NCBI RefSeq assembly: GCF_003072465.1
Contig: NZ_CP025628.1
Coordinates: 269,501 to 333,500 of the forward strand
DNA: 64,000 nt
Source of the DNA: Candidatus Kinetoplastibacterium sorsogonicusi
GTDB taxonomy: Bacteria > Pseudomonadota > Gammaproteobacteria > Burkholderiales > Burkholderiaceae_B
Reading direction: 5' to 3'
The notes beneath the pieces are model-generated. The model had not been told where the DNA came from. It was given only the letters and a program-made list of their open reading frames with translations, and made no database searches. Positions 1-8,611 of the stretch are shown piece by piece; positions within the stretch are counted from its first letter, which is position 1; each line of letters begins with the position of its first letter. The position numbers and the translations under genes were made by a program.

Positions 1-2
1 AT

Positions 3-1394
3 TTATACGCTAAATCTTTTTTTCAAAAAAGATTTATAAAAATAATTGATTATCAATCTAAAATGTTTAATGATAAAAATTCATTTACTGATGAAGAAAT
101 TAAAGATTGGTATTATAAATATAATAGTAAACTTATATTACCTGAAAACATTGATTTAGAATATATTGAATTAAACTTTGATTCAATAATTAAAAATTTA
201 GTAATCAATAATGATGAATTATTATCTTTTTATAAAAAAAATAAAATTAATTTTATTACTCCAGAAAAACGTAAATTTAATTATATTAAAATATTCTTAA
301 ATCACAATATTTCTCAATTAGAAAAGAGTAATATTTTAAAAAATTTTATTGATATAAAAGCAAATATTAATACTAAAACATATAGTATTGATAATTTAAA
401 AAAAGATTTAATGTTAATAAAAGGTATAAACAAAATTGATTTATTTTTAGATAATTATTTAACTGAGGAAGAATTTATTAATAAATTTAATATAAATATT
501 AAAAATGATATTTTCAAAATGAAACATAATGAGATTTCAAATATTATTGATTTCCAAAATGATTTTTATATTTTTGAAATTAAAAACATAGAAAATGCTA
601 ATGTTTTATCTTTTGACCTTGTAAAAGATAAGATACAGCAGAAATTAAGATTAGAAAAAGCAAATTTAATTTTTTATGAAAAATATAATATGCTTAGTCA
701 AAAAATATCCAAGAATATTGATTTAAAAGAAATTGCAAAAAATTTGAATTTAAAATACGAAAAATTAAATATTAAAAAAAATGTGACTGTTGATAATCAT
801 TCGATTTTTAATAATAGCAAAATTATTTCAGAACTATTTAAACCTGAATTTTTAAAAAATAAATCAAATTCTGATATTATAAAATTATCAAATCAAAACT
901 TTATTGCATGCAAAGTAATAAAACATAATCTTTCTTATCTACCTACATTAGAAGAAGCTAAATTTAATATTCAATCTATATTAGATAATGAAATTTCAAT
1001 AAAAAATGCTATATCATATGGCCAAAATGAGTTAAAATTATTAAAAAATGGTGATAGAAGATTAGAAAATCTAAAATTTTCTGAAATTATAGAAATTTCT
1101 AGAAATAGTAATTGTTATAATTTATCTGATAAACTAATTGATTATGTTATGAAAATACCATTAAATGAAATACCTGGATATTTTGGTTTACCTTATGATA
1201 ATGGATTTTTTTTAATTTATATAGAAAAAGTCGAAGATATAAATGATTTTGCTTTAACACAGGAATTTAATACATTTCTTTCAAATTCTTATGGTGATTG
1301 TGAAGCTTATTCAATATTTCATGAATTATGTGATCAATATAAAGTAAAAATTTTAGATTCAACAAAAAATTTACTAGAACTACAAACATTTTAA
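3..1394 (+). CDS. ppiD: Peptidyl-prolyl isomerase D-like periplasmic chaperone PpiD (5' end outside window)
   Basis: The reading frame is open from the first complete codon of the window (position 3), so the gene starts upstream and about 464 C-terminal residues are visible; the methionine at 63 is internal. PpiD is an inner-membrane-anchored SurA/parvulin-type folding factor acting on periplasmic and outer-membrane proteins. The visible part begins at a segment resembling the end of the SurA-like N-terminal region (SFTDEEIKDWYYKY), followed by a degenerate parvulin domain (start near TPEKRKFNYIKI, end near FEIKNIENANVLSF and an EKAN helix), then a poorly conserved C-terminal region. The N-terminal membrane anchor cannot be seen. 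The stop overlaps that of convergent rsmD by 4 bases. The family call rests on domain order and end motifs, since the sequence has diverged strongly; another SurA-like chaperone is the main alternative. Confidence 0.72.
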   Translation, partial: LYAKSFFQKRFIKIIDYQSKMFNDKNSFTDEEIKDWYYKYNSKLILPENIDLEYIELNFDSIIKNLVINNDELLSFYKKNKINFITPEKRKFNYIKIFLNHNISQLEKSNILKNFIDIKANINTKTYSIDNLKKDLMLIKGINKIDLFLDNYLTEEEFINKFNINIKNDIFKMKHNEISNIIDFQNDFYIFEIKNIENANVLSFDLVKDKIQQKLRLEKANLIFYEKYNMLSQKISKNIDLKEIAKNLNLKYEKLNIKKNVTVDNHSIFNNSKIISELFKPEFLKNKSNSDIIKLSNQNFIACKVIKHNLSYLPTLEEAKFNIQSILDNEISIKNAISYGQNELKLLKNGDRRLENLKFSEIIEISRNSNCYNLSDKLIDYVMKIPLNEIPGYFGLPYDNGFFLIYIEKVEDINDFALTQEFNTFLSNSYGDCEAYSIFHELCDQYKVKILDSTKNLLELQTF

Positions 1395-1969
1395 TTTATC
1401 TGACGTGTTCTAAATAAACCAAAATTTACATTACCAAATTTTGATTGTTTTATTGGGTCTAATAAAAAAATATCGCTCTCTATTTTATTATTAGACTCTA
1501 TATATATCAAAGATTCTTTCGAGATATTGCTTGATATATATGGTAAAAGTTGTTGTAAATAATTACTGTTAAATGGAGGATCTAAAATGATTAAGTCAAA
1601 TATTTTAATATCAATTGTATAAATAAATTTTGTAGAATCAGCATGATAGATATTAATTGTATTTGCATTTATTTTGTTTTTTGTGGTTTGCATATTTAAA
1701 ATTGCTTGTATATGATTTTCTATCATATATATATGCTTTACTCCTAGTGAAGCAGCTTCAAAACCTATAGCTCCACTTCCAGCAAATAAATCTATTATAT
1801 GCTTTTTATCAAAATCTGCATTCCATATATTTTTAAGCCAATTAAATAAAGTTTCTCTAATTTTATTTGGTGTAGGTCTTAAATCAGGTATATTAGCTAC
1901 TTTAAGTTTAGTATGTTTATATTTTCCACTTATTATTTTAACAAAATTTTTTATGTTTAATTTTTTCAA
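1391..1969 (-). CDS. rsmD: 16S rRNA m2G966 methyltransferase RsmD
   Basis: This Rossmann-fold enzyme methylates guanine 966 of 16S rRNA in the 30S subunit using S-adenosylmethionine. At 192 residues it has the family's usual length. The N-terminal RPTPNKIRETLFNWL segment (31-45) is typical of RsmD, the SAM-binding motif DLFAGSG lies at 60-66 and the catalytic DPPF at 130-133. The start is TTG at 1969: on the minus strand a clear AGGAG lies 8 bases before it, and no ATG or GTG gives the conserved N-terminus. This places the start inside the first codons of divergent ftsY, so the two genes overlap head to head by 17 bases. Confidence 0.93.
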   Translation of the reverse strand: MKKLNIKNFVKIISGKYKHTKLKVANIPDLRPTPNKIRETLFNWLKNIWNADFDKKHIIDLFAGSGAIGFEAASLGVKHIYMIENHIQAILNMQTTKNKINANTINIYHADSTKFIYTIDIKIFDLIILDPPFNSNYLQQLLPYISSNISKESLIYIESNNKIESDIFLLDPIKQSKFGNVNFGLFRTRQIN

Positions 1970-3017
1970 GAAAAATACTCCTAAAACGCTTATTAATGAA
2001 AAAGATTTGATTAGTGATAAAAAAAATATTCAAGATATATGTAAAAATTATATTATATTAGATGAAGAAAAAAGAAATTTTCAATCTATAGATAATAAAT
2101 TCATACCTACTAGTAATTTTATAAAAAAAAGTTTATCAATTATTGGTAATACTATTAATAGATTATTTATCAATCATAAAAATTTTGATTTAATTTTAGA
2201 CGAACTCGAAACTATTTTCATTACATCAGATATGGGTATTGATGCGACTGAAAAAGTTTTGGATGAGTTATCTAAAATTATTAAATCTAATAATGTAACA
2301 GATATGATTCAAATTAAAAAAATTTTATATGATATTTTATTAAAATACCTTATTAATTTAGAAAAAGATATTTTATATGATAATAAAAAATTATTAGTTT
2401 TATTATTTGTCGGTATAAATGGGTCAGGTAAAACAACATCCATTAGTAAATTAGCATATAAAATTCATAAGCAACAAAAAAGAAAAAAAATATTATTAGT
2501 TGCTGGAGATACATTTCGTGCAGCAGCTACTGATCAATTAATAAAATTAGGTATGAATAATGGTATAAAAACTTTTATTAGTGAAAAATTAGATCCATCA
2601 TCAGTAGCTTTCGATGCAATAAATTTTGGAATTAATAACTCTTATGATATAGCTATGATAGATACTGCTGGTAGATTACATAATCAAGGTAATTTGATGG
2701 ATGAATTAAAAAAAATAAAACGTGTTATATTAAAATCATCAGATAAAATTGTACAAGAAACTATTCTTGTAATAGATGGTAACATAGGACAAAATAATTT
2801 ATCTCAAATAAATTCATTCAATTCCATTATTGGAATAGATGGTATGATTTTAACTAAGTTAGATGGTACATCTAAAGGTGGAATTGTTGTTCCATTATCT
2901 TTAGGAATAAACAATATTAAACCTATTCCTATTTATTATATTGGTGTAGGTGAAAAAAATAACGATATATACAAATTTTCTGCATCTGATTTTGTAAATG
3001 GATTATTAGGTATATAA
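1953..3017 (+). CDS. ftsY: Signal recognition particle receptor FtsY
   Basis: FtsY is the membrane-associated GTPase that docks SRP-ribosome complexes at the Sec translocon. At 354 residues it is shorter than E. coli FtsY, because the acidic A domain is reduced to about 50 residues; the NG core is complete. Seen in order: N-domain helices, P-loop GINGSGKTT near residue 153, GDTFRAAATDQL near 185, DTAGRLHNQ near 237, and TKLDGTSKGG with a closing GVGEK segment that forms the guanine site. The ATG at 1953 gives the standard MFNFFKK beginning, but no Shine-Dalgarno sequence is visible. In many relatives rsmD and ftsY are also neighbours; here they overlap by 17 bases at their starts. Confidence 0.96.
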   Translation: MFNFFKKNTPKTLINEKDLISDKKNIQDICKNYIILDEEKRNFQSIDNKFIPTSNFIKKSLSIIGNTINRLFINHKNFDLILDELETIFITSDMGIDATEKVLDELSKIIKSNNVTDMIQIKKILYDILLKYLINLEKDILYDNKKLLVLLFVGINGSGKTTSISKLAYKIHKQQKRKKILLVAGDTFRAAATDQLIKLGMNNGIKTFISEKLDPSSVAFDAINFGINNSYDIAMIDTAGRLHNQGNLMDELKKIKRVILKSSDKIVQETILVIDGNIGQNNLSQINSFNSIIGIDGMILTKLDGTSKGGIVVPLSLGINNIKPIPIYYIGVGEKNNDIYKFSASDFVNGLLGI

Positions 3018-3064
3018 AATAATTCAATTGTTTATATAAATTATTAAATATTTAAGAGTAAAAC

Positions 3065-4171
3065 ATGTCATATATTAATAATAACATAACACCAATTCAT
3101 GAAATAATAGAAGAGATCCGTAAAGGAAAAATGATTATTTTAATGGATGATGAAAAACGTGAAAATGAAGGTGATTTATTAATATCTTCTGAATTTGTTT
3201 CTCCTGATATTATTAACTTCATGATAACGTATGGTAGGGGATTAGTCTGCTTAACATTAAATGAAGAATTTTGTAAGAAATTAAATTTAACACCTATGGT
3301 TGAGATTAATTCAGCTAGATATGGTACTAATTTTACTCAATCTATAGAAGCTGCTCATGGGGTTACTACAGGTATTTCTGCTTATGATAGATCTGTTACT
3401 ATAAAAACAGCAATCAATAAAACAGCTAGACCTACAGATTTAGTAAAACCAGGACATATATTTCCTATTAAAGCACTTAATGGAGGAGTATTAGAAAGAT
3501 CAGGTCATACAGAAGCAGGTTGTGATCTCACATCTATAGCTGGATTAACTCCATCTGCAGTCATATGTGAAATATTACATCCCAATGGTACTATGGCTAA
3601 ATTTCCTTACATATCTGAATTTTCGACTCAGCATAATATAAAAATAGCTACAATCAAAGATTTAATAAAATATCGTTTAAAAACCGAATCAATTTTTAAA
3701 AAGATAAATAAAAATTTTATAAATACTAAAATAGGTACGTTTGTATTTTATTATGATAGTATTAATATAGCTATTAATACTATTTTTTTACAAAATATTA
3801 ATTTTAATAATAGAGATAATATATATTTAAATATATATAGCGATTGTATAAATAAAACTTTAGAATATGAAAAAAATAATTTTTTTAAGGCTATTAAAAA
3901 TATAGATAACTTTAATAAAATTACTATTTTTATGAATTCTAGTGTAAATTTTATTAAATATATTTTTAATGAATATAGAATATATAATTATGAATATATT
4001 TTTGATTTTTTAGATTTTAATAAAATTAATCTCTATAAAAATATTTATGATATTAAGTTTAATAGTTTGTTTTTAAATAGTATTACTTCTTTAATATTAA
4101 ATGATTTAAATATCAGTAATGTTAAATTAGATAAATCTATTAATGAGTTTTACAGTTTAGAAAATTATTAA
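3065..4171 (+). CDS. ribBA: 3,4-dihydroxy-2-butanone-4-phosphate synthase with eroded GTP cyclohydrolase II-like C-terminus
   Basis: The first about 200 residues form a complete RibB domain that converts ribulose 5-phosphate to the four-carbon precursor of riboflavin. The acidic metal and substrate loop DDEKRENEGD is at 28-37, with GHIFPI at 130-135 and RSGHTEA at 145-151. The C-terminal about 165 residues align in position with the GTP cyclohydrolase II half of RibBA proteins, but the zinc-binding cysteines and catalytic motifs of active RibA are not there and the composition is mostly Asn, Ile and Lys. In many proteobacteria this half is inactive and a separate RibA exists. I therefore infer only DHBP synthase activity. 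ribH follows 11 bases later and nusB after it, a common arrangement. Confidence 0.93.
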   Translation: MSYINNNITPIHEIIEEIRKGKMIILMDDEKRENEGDLLISSEFVSPDIINFMITYGRGLVCLTLNEEFCKKLNLTPMVEINSARYGTNFTQSIEAAHGVTTGISAYDRSVTIKTAINKTARPTDLVKPGHIFPIKALNGGVLERSGHTEAGCDLTSIAGLTPSAVICEILHPNGTMAKFPYISEFSTQHNIKIATIKDLIKYRLKTESIFKKINKNFINTKIGTFVFYYDSINIAINTIFLQNINFNNRDNIYLNIYSDCINKTLEYEKNNFFKAIKNIDNFNKITIFMNSSVNFIKYIFNEYRIYNYEYIFDFLDFNKINLYKNIYDIKFNSLFLNSITSLILNDLNISNVKLDKSINEFYSLENY

Positions 4172-4182
4172 TCAGGTAATCT

Positions 4183-4611
4183 ATGAATAAAAAAATAAGA
4201 ATAGCAATAGTGTTGTCTAAATTTAATGAAAATATTGGCAAAATAGAGCTAGAATCATGTTTAAGTGAATTATATAATTTTGGTTTAAATAAAAATGATA
4301 TATCAATATTTTATGTGCCTGGAGCTTTAGAATTAGGAGTTGCTATTTACCACATTATACAGTCACAAAAATTTAATTCTATTATAGCATTAGGAGCAGT
4401 AATAAGAGGTGATACATATCATTTTGATATAGTAAGTAATGAAATGGCAAGTGCTATTTCTACACTATCTTTAAATACTGGTATTCCAATAGCAAATGGA
4501 GTATTAACAGTAGATAATGAGCAACAAGCTCTGTTGAGAGCTAAAGAAAAAGGTATTGATTGTGCTAAAGTTGCTGTAGAAATGTTTAATCTTATAAAAT
4601 CATTATATTAA
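4183..4611 (+). CDS. ribH: 6,7-dimethyl-8-ribityllumazine synthase RibH
   Basis: RibH condenses the DHBP made by RibB with a ribitylaminopyrimidine to give lumazine, the penultimate step of riboflavin synthesis. The protein (142 residues) starts directly at the first beta strand, without the N-terminal extension of many homologues. The substrate-binding FNENI is at 14-18, PGALELG at 46-52, and the phosphate-binding and catalytic segment RGDTYHFD at 75-82, with the proton-donor histidine at about 80. It sits 11 bases after ribBA and 13 bases before nusB, so all three are probably one transcript. Confidence 0.96.
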   Translation: MNKKIRIAIVLSKFNENIGKIELESCLSELYNFGLNKNDISIFYVPGALELGVAIYHIIQSQKFNSIIALGAVIRGDTYHFDIVSNEMASAISTLSLNTGIPIANGVLTVDNEQQALLRAKEKGIDCAKVAVEMFNLIKSLY

Positions 4612-4624
4612 AAATTAAAATATT

Positions 4625-5086
4625 ATGAATATGAAAAAAAAATATAATGATAATCTTAGTCGTAAATCAGCTAGAAGTCGTGCAAGAGAATTAGCTTTAC
4701 AAAATCTATATACATGGTTAATAAATGTCAATGATAATACCAATATAAATGATGATAATTTCAATGAATTAAATTCATATAATATCGATGTTGTATGGTA
4801 CAAAACTTTATTAGAAGGTATCAAAAAAGATGCAAATTTTTTACGTAATAGTTTTTTAGAGTATATAGATAGATCTTTACAAGAAATGTCTCCTATAGAA
4901 CATGCTATATTATTAATCGGAAGTTTTGAATTAATTATGAAAAAAGATATTCCATACAAAGTTGTAATTAATGAATCTATAGAATTATCTAAAATATATG
5001 GTGGTTCTGATGGTTTCAAATTTATTAATGGTGTTTTAGATAAACTAGCAAATAAATTTCGTAATGACGAAATGATAAAAATTTAG
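4625..5086 (+). CDS. nusB: Transcription antitermination factor NusB
   Basis: NusB with NusE (S10) binds boxA RNA and promotes antitermination in rRNA operons. The 153-residue all-helical protein shows the characteristic N-terminal SRARELALQNLY and the C-terminal signature YKVVINESIELSKIYGG...FINGVLDK. The start could be the first ATG or the third codon (also ATG), which changes the protein by two residues. It lies in the riboflavin cluster between ribH and thiL, as in many proteobacteria. No convincing Shine-Dalgarno sequence is visible. Confidence 0.95.
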   Translation: MNMKKKYNDNLSRKSARSRARELALQNLYTWLINVNDNTNINDDNFNELNSYNIDVVWYKTLLEGIKKDANFLRNSFLEYIDRSLQEMSPIEHAILLIGSFELIMKKDIPYKVVINESIELSKIYGGSDGFKFINGVLDKLANKFRNDEMIKI

Positions 5087-5123
5087 AATAAAAAAGTATA
5101 ATAAAATTAATAAAAAATAATTT

Positions 5124-6083
5124 ATGTCTGAATTTCATATAATTAAAAAATATTTTAGTAAATATTTTAGGAATAAATTTAATAAAGAAATATTAGGTGT
5201 TGGAGATGATTGTGCTATATTTTCTGCACAAGAAAATCAAAAAATAGCTATCAGTACTGATATGTTAATAGAAAAGCGTCATTTTTTTTCAAATACCAAT
5301 CCATATAATATAGGATATAAATCTTTAGCTGTTAATTTATCTGATTTAGCAGCTGTTGGTGCGCATCCTATAGGTTGTTTATTAAGTATTGGTATACCAA
5401 CATTTAATAAAGAATGGTTATTTAAATTTTCAAAAGGTTTTTATGATATTTCTGAAAAATATGATTGCCCTTTGATTGGTGGCGATACTACAAAAAGTAA
5501 TAAAAGCATAATAATCAATGTAACTATTTTTGGAAATATACCTAATACCAAATCAATGAAAAGAGATAATGCAAAAATAGGAGATGAAATATGGGTTTCT
5601 GGAGTTTTTGGAGAACCTGATATTGCATATCGTATTTTGTCTGGTCAAATTCATAATATTGATAATATTTTAGAAAATATCAAAATATCTTTAGAAATGC
5701 CTATACCTAGAATAACGTTAGGTAAAGAACTAATAGATCATGCAAATGCTGCTATAGATATATCTGATGGTTTGATACAAGATTTAAATCATATTTTAGA
5801 AGCTAGTAAGGTTGGTGCTAATATTAATTATAAAGCTATCCCAATTTCTAATAAAGTTATCAAATTACCAGAAAATATAAAAAAATATGCTGTATTAAAT
5901 GGTGGAGATTTATATGAGCTATGCTTTACAGCTCCATTACATAAACATGATACAATAGTTGATATTGCAAAACAGTTAAATATTAAATTAAGTGTCATTG
6001 GCAATATTACTTCTAATACTACTTTAAAAATTAATGGTATTGAAAAAAATTATGATATTAATGGATTTGATCATTTTAAGTAA
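5124..6083 (+). CDS. thiL: Thiamine-monophosphate kinase ThiL
   Basis: ThiL phosphorylates thiamine monophosphate to the active cofactor thiamine diphosphate, which the pyruvate dehydrogenase E1 encoded downstream in this window needs. The 319-residue protein has the PurM-like fold signatures: GVGDDCAIF near residue 26, ISTDMLIEKRHF with the metal-binding aspartate, SDLAAVGAHPIG, GGDTTKS, and the C-terminal AAIDISDGLIQDL. It sits between nusB and pgpA as in E. coli and many betaproteobacteria. Confidence 0.95.
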   Translation: MSEFHIIKKYFSKYFRNKFNKEILGVGDDCAIFSAQENQKIAISTDMLIEKRHFFSNTNPYNIGYKSLAVNLSDLAAVGAHPIGCLLSIGIPTFNKEWLFKFSKGFYDISEKYDCPLIGGDTTKSNKSIIINVTIFGNIPNTKSMKRDNAKIGDEIWVSGVFGEPDIAYRILSGQIHNIDNILENIKISLEMPIPRITLGKELIDHANAAIDISDGLIQDLNHILEASKVGANINYKAIPISNKVIKLPENIKKYAVLNGGDLYELCFTAPLHKHDTIVDIAKQLNIKLSVIGNITSNTTLKINGIEKNYDINGFDHFK

Positions 6084-6101
6084 GAATCAAATAATATTAA
6101 A

Positions 6102-6566
6102 ATGATTATAAATTTTAAATGGATATTTAAAAAACCAAATAGAGCTTTAGCATTTGGTTTAGGAAGTGGGTTATTTATAGCTCCAGGAACTACTGCAACA
6201 TTATTTTCTTGGTTAATTTGGTATTTGTTATCAGATTTTTTATCTTCAAGTTTTATAATCACAATAATTATTGTAGGTTTTTTTTATGGTTGCTATATAT
6301 GCGATCAATTAAATAATGAATTAAAATTAAGTGATCATCCAAGTATTGTGATAGATGAAATTATATCTTTTTGGTTAGTGTTATTATTAGTAAAAGATAT
6401 TTTTTATATAAAGTTAATATCTTTTTTATTATTTAGAATAATTGATATTATTAAACCTTTTCCAATCAACATAGTTGATAAATTTATTAAAAATGGATTT
6501 GGAATAATGTTAGATGATTTATTTGCAGCAATATTTACAATATTTATAATAAATATTATTTTTTAA
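6102..6566 (+). CDS. pgpA: Phosphatidylglycerophosphatase A
   Basis: PgpA is an inner-membrane phosphatase that makes phosphatidylglycerol from phosphatidylglycerophosphate. The 154-residue protein has about four hydrophobic segments and the family motifs LGSGLFIAPGT (about 25), VIDEIISFW (about 85), RIIDIIKPFPI and GFGIMLDDLFA, which hold the acidic residues of the active site. It follows thiL by 18 bases, the usual order. Its last 11 bases overlap the end of convergent pyrF, with no terminator space between them. Confidence 0.9.
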   Translation: MIINFKWIFKKPNRALAFGLGSGLFIAPGTTATLFSWLIWYLLSDFLSSSFIITIIIVGFFYGCYICDQLNNELKLSDHPSIVIDEIISFWLVLLLVKDIFYIKLISFLLFRIIDIIKPFPINIVDKFIKNGFGIMLDDLFAAIFTIFIINIIF

Positions 6567-7404
6567 TAAAAGAATCATTAATAATACTATTGATTTTATT
6601 ATTTAGTACTTTAGCTTGATCTGCAGAATATTGCATCCAATTGATATTTATATTATCAATATAAGGATATAATATATTTCTAGATGAATTGATTAAAATT
6701 CCTGATCCTAATTTATTGATTCCAGCATTAATAGTAGATTCTAAATTACCTCCTTGAGCTCCAATACCAGGTATTAATAATGGCATATCTTCTCCAACTA
6801 TATCACGAACCTTTTTTATATCATTTGGAAATGTAGCCCCTACTACTAAAGCACATTGTTTATTATAATTCCATTTTTTTGCAATTGTATCTGCAATATG
6901 TAAATATAGACTATTCCCATTATTTAATATTAATTCTTGAAAATCTTTGCTACTTTTATTTGAGGTTTTACATAAAATTATCACTCCTTTATTTTTTCTA
7001 TTTAAGAAAGGTAAAATAGCATCTAATCCCATATATGGATTTACAGTAACAGAATCAACTTCATATCGTTCAAATATTTCTTGAGCATATTTTTCTGATG
7101 TATGCCCTATATCGCCTCTCTTAGCATCTAATATTGTTATTAATTCAGGATAATTTAATTTTATATAATTACATAATTTTTCTAATTGATTTTCAGCTTT
7201 ATATGCAGAAAAATAAGCTATTTGTATTTTAAATCCACAAACATAATTGTTTGTAGCATCAACTATGCATTTACAAAATTCAAAAATAGATTCTTTTTTT
7301 TCAATTAATTCTTTAGGAAATTTACTAGGTTCTGGATCTAGCCCCACTACTAATAGTGAATTATTTTTTTTCCAGGATATTGTTAATTTATTATAAAAAT
7401 CCAT
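6556..7404 (-). CDS. pyrF: Orotidine 5'-phosphate decarboxylase (group 2)
   Basis: PyrF performs the last step of UMP synthesis, decarboxylating OMP. The LLVVGLDPEP beginning and the catalytic LDAKRGDIGHTSEKYA segment, with the Asp-Lys-Asp active-site array, place it in the longer group 2 family. I chose ATG at 7404 because MDFYNKLTISWKKNNSLL matches the usual N-terminus; the frame continues to an ATG at 7464, but that extension would overlap rpoZ and is low-complexity. It lies downstream of gmk-rpoZ on the minus strand and runs tail to tail into pgpA. Confidence 0.93.
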   Translation of the reverse strand: MDFYNKLTISWKKNNSLLVVGLDPEPSKFPKELIEKKESIFEFCKCIVDATNNYVCGFKIQIAYFSAYKAENQLEKLCNYIKLNYPELITILDAKRGDIGHTSEKYAQEIFERYEVDSVTVNPYMGLDAILPFLNRKNKGVIILCKTSNKSSKDFQELILNNGNSLYLHIADTIAKKWNYNKQCALVVGATFPNDIKKVRDIVGEDMPLLIPGIGAQGGNLESTINAGINKLGSGILINSSRNILYPYIDNININWMQYSADQAKVLNNKINSIINDSFIKK

Positions 7405-7441
7405 ATATCTATAATTATTTATTATTAAATAAAATTTGAAA

Positions 7442-7648
7442 TTATTTAGAAAATAACTTATCAAGCATTTCTAATCCAGTTAATTTATTACTAATTTCTT
7501 TAAGTGCAGTAATAGCATATTTATTTTTTGTTTCCATTTTAGGAGCATGACCTTGTACTAATTCTCTAGCTCTATGAGCGGCTACTAATGTTAGTATAAA
7601 ACGATTATTTATATTTTTTAAACAACTTTCTATTGTAACAGAATCCAT
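7442..7648 (-). CDS. rpoZ: RNA polymerase omega subunit
   Basis: Omega (68 residues) is the small RNA polymerase subunit that chaperones assembly of beta-prime. The family's core is plain: NRFILTLVAAHRARELVQG around residues 15-34, then a short KYAITALKEI helix. It lies 59 bases downstream of gmk on the minus strand, the conserved gmk-rpoZ pairing. A relA/spoT gene, which usually follows rpoZ, is absent here and pyrF follows instead. Confidence 0.95.
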   Translation of the reverse strand: MDSVTIESCLKNINNRFILTLVAAHRARELVQGHAPKMETKNKYAITALKEISNKLTGLEMLDKLFSK

Positions 7649-7707
7649 ATTTTTATATTTTGTAGTGATTAAATTAATTAAATTTAATATTAAAACAAAT
7701 CTATTAT

Positions 7708-8337
7708 TTAAATATCAAATATACCGAGTTCTTTAAATAAATTAAAATATTTTTTTGATTGCACTCTGAATTTTAATTTTTCCGTTCTAATAATTTGTTC
7801 AATATCTGTTAATGCATCATTAAATATGTCATTTATAATAACATATTCACATTCTCGAGTATATTTTATTTCTTTTGAAGCATTTTGTAATCTTTTTTTA
7901 ATTGTATCATTATCATCTTGGGCTCTATTTTGTAAACGTCTTTTCAATTCATATAATGATGGAGGTAAAATAAAAATAGTTATTAAATTAGGAAAAATTT
8001 TTTTAATTTTTTTCGCACCTTTGTAATCTATTTCTAACAAAACATCTTGACAATTATTTAATGCTGATATAATAGGTTGCAATGGAGTTCCATACATATT
8101 ACCATGGACATTTTCCCATTCTAATAGCATTTTATTTTTTTTCATATTTTCAAAAGTTTCTAGTGAAACATACTGATAATCTACGCCATCTATTTCATTT
8201 AGTCTTTTATTTCTAGTTGTAACAGAAATAGATAAAAAAATAGAATTATATTTTTTAATTAAAGCTTTAGCTAAACTAGATTTGCCAGCTCCACTAGGGG
8301 CAACAAGTATAAATATACTATTATTTTCTATATTCAT
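7708..8337 (-). CDS. gmk: Guanylate kinase
   Basis: Guanylate kinase phosphorylates GMP to GDP with ATP. The 209-residue protein has the P-loop APSGAGKSS near residue 13, the GMP-binding segment SVTTRNKR...GVDYQYVS, and the LEWENVHGNMYGTP strand. It is the first gene of the leftward gmk-rpoZ-pyrF run and diverges from amn. The 274-base spacer to amn should hold both promoters, but I could not assign either with confidence. In relatives yicC lies just upstream of gmk; here yicC is at 40.4 kb. Confidence 0.96.
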   Translation of the reverse strand: MNIENNSIFILVAPSGAGKSSLAKALIKKYNSIFLSISVTTRNKRLNEIDGVDYQYVSLETFENMKKNKMLLEWENVHGNMYGTPLQPIISALNNCQDVLLEIDYKGAKKIKKIFPNLITIFILPPSLYELKRRLQNRAQDDNDTIKKRLQNASKEIKYTRECEYVIINDIFNDALTDIEQIIRTEKLKFRVQSKKYFNLFKELGIFDI

Positions 8338-8611
8338 TATATATTTTGTATAATTACCTTAGTTATTTAACGTTAATGATATTGTTACATCAAAATTATA
8401 TTGTTTTATCAATATTATTAATTTCATATATAATATAATTTGATAATAATTATTAATATAAATTTTACATTACTTTTTATCAATTATATTAAATATATTT
8501 TTTATAGTAATTTAATATGAATATTATTATTATTTTATTCCATTCAAAATTCAATATACAATAATGAAACTTTTTTCATAATATTGATAATTAAATGTAA
8601 GGTAATTTATT

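Noticed and set aside
6071..6262. Minus-strand ORF opposite pgpA
   Set aside because: Shadow of pgpA: the plus-strand frame carries the PgpA motifs and the minus-strand protein has none.
7404..7464. Longer pyrF start at 7464
   Set aside because: The extra 20 residues are low-complexity, overlap rpoZ and do not match the family N-terminus.
8338..8611. Assignable promoters in the gmk/amn divergent spacer
   Set aside because: Many TATAAT-like hexamers occur by composition and none had a -35 partner at a proper distance that I would trust.
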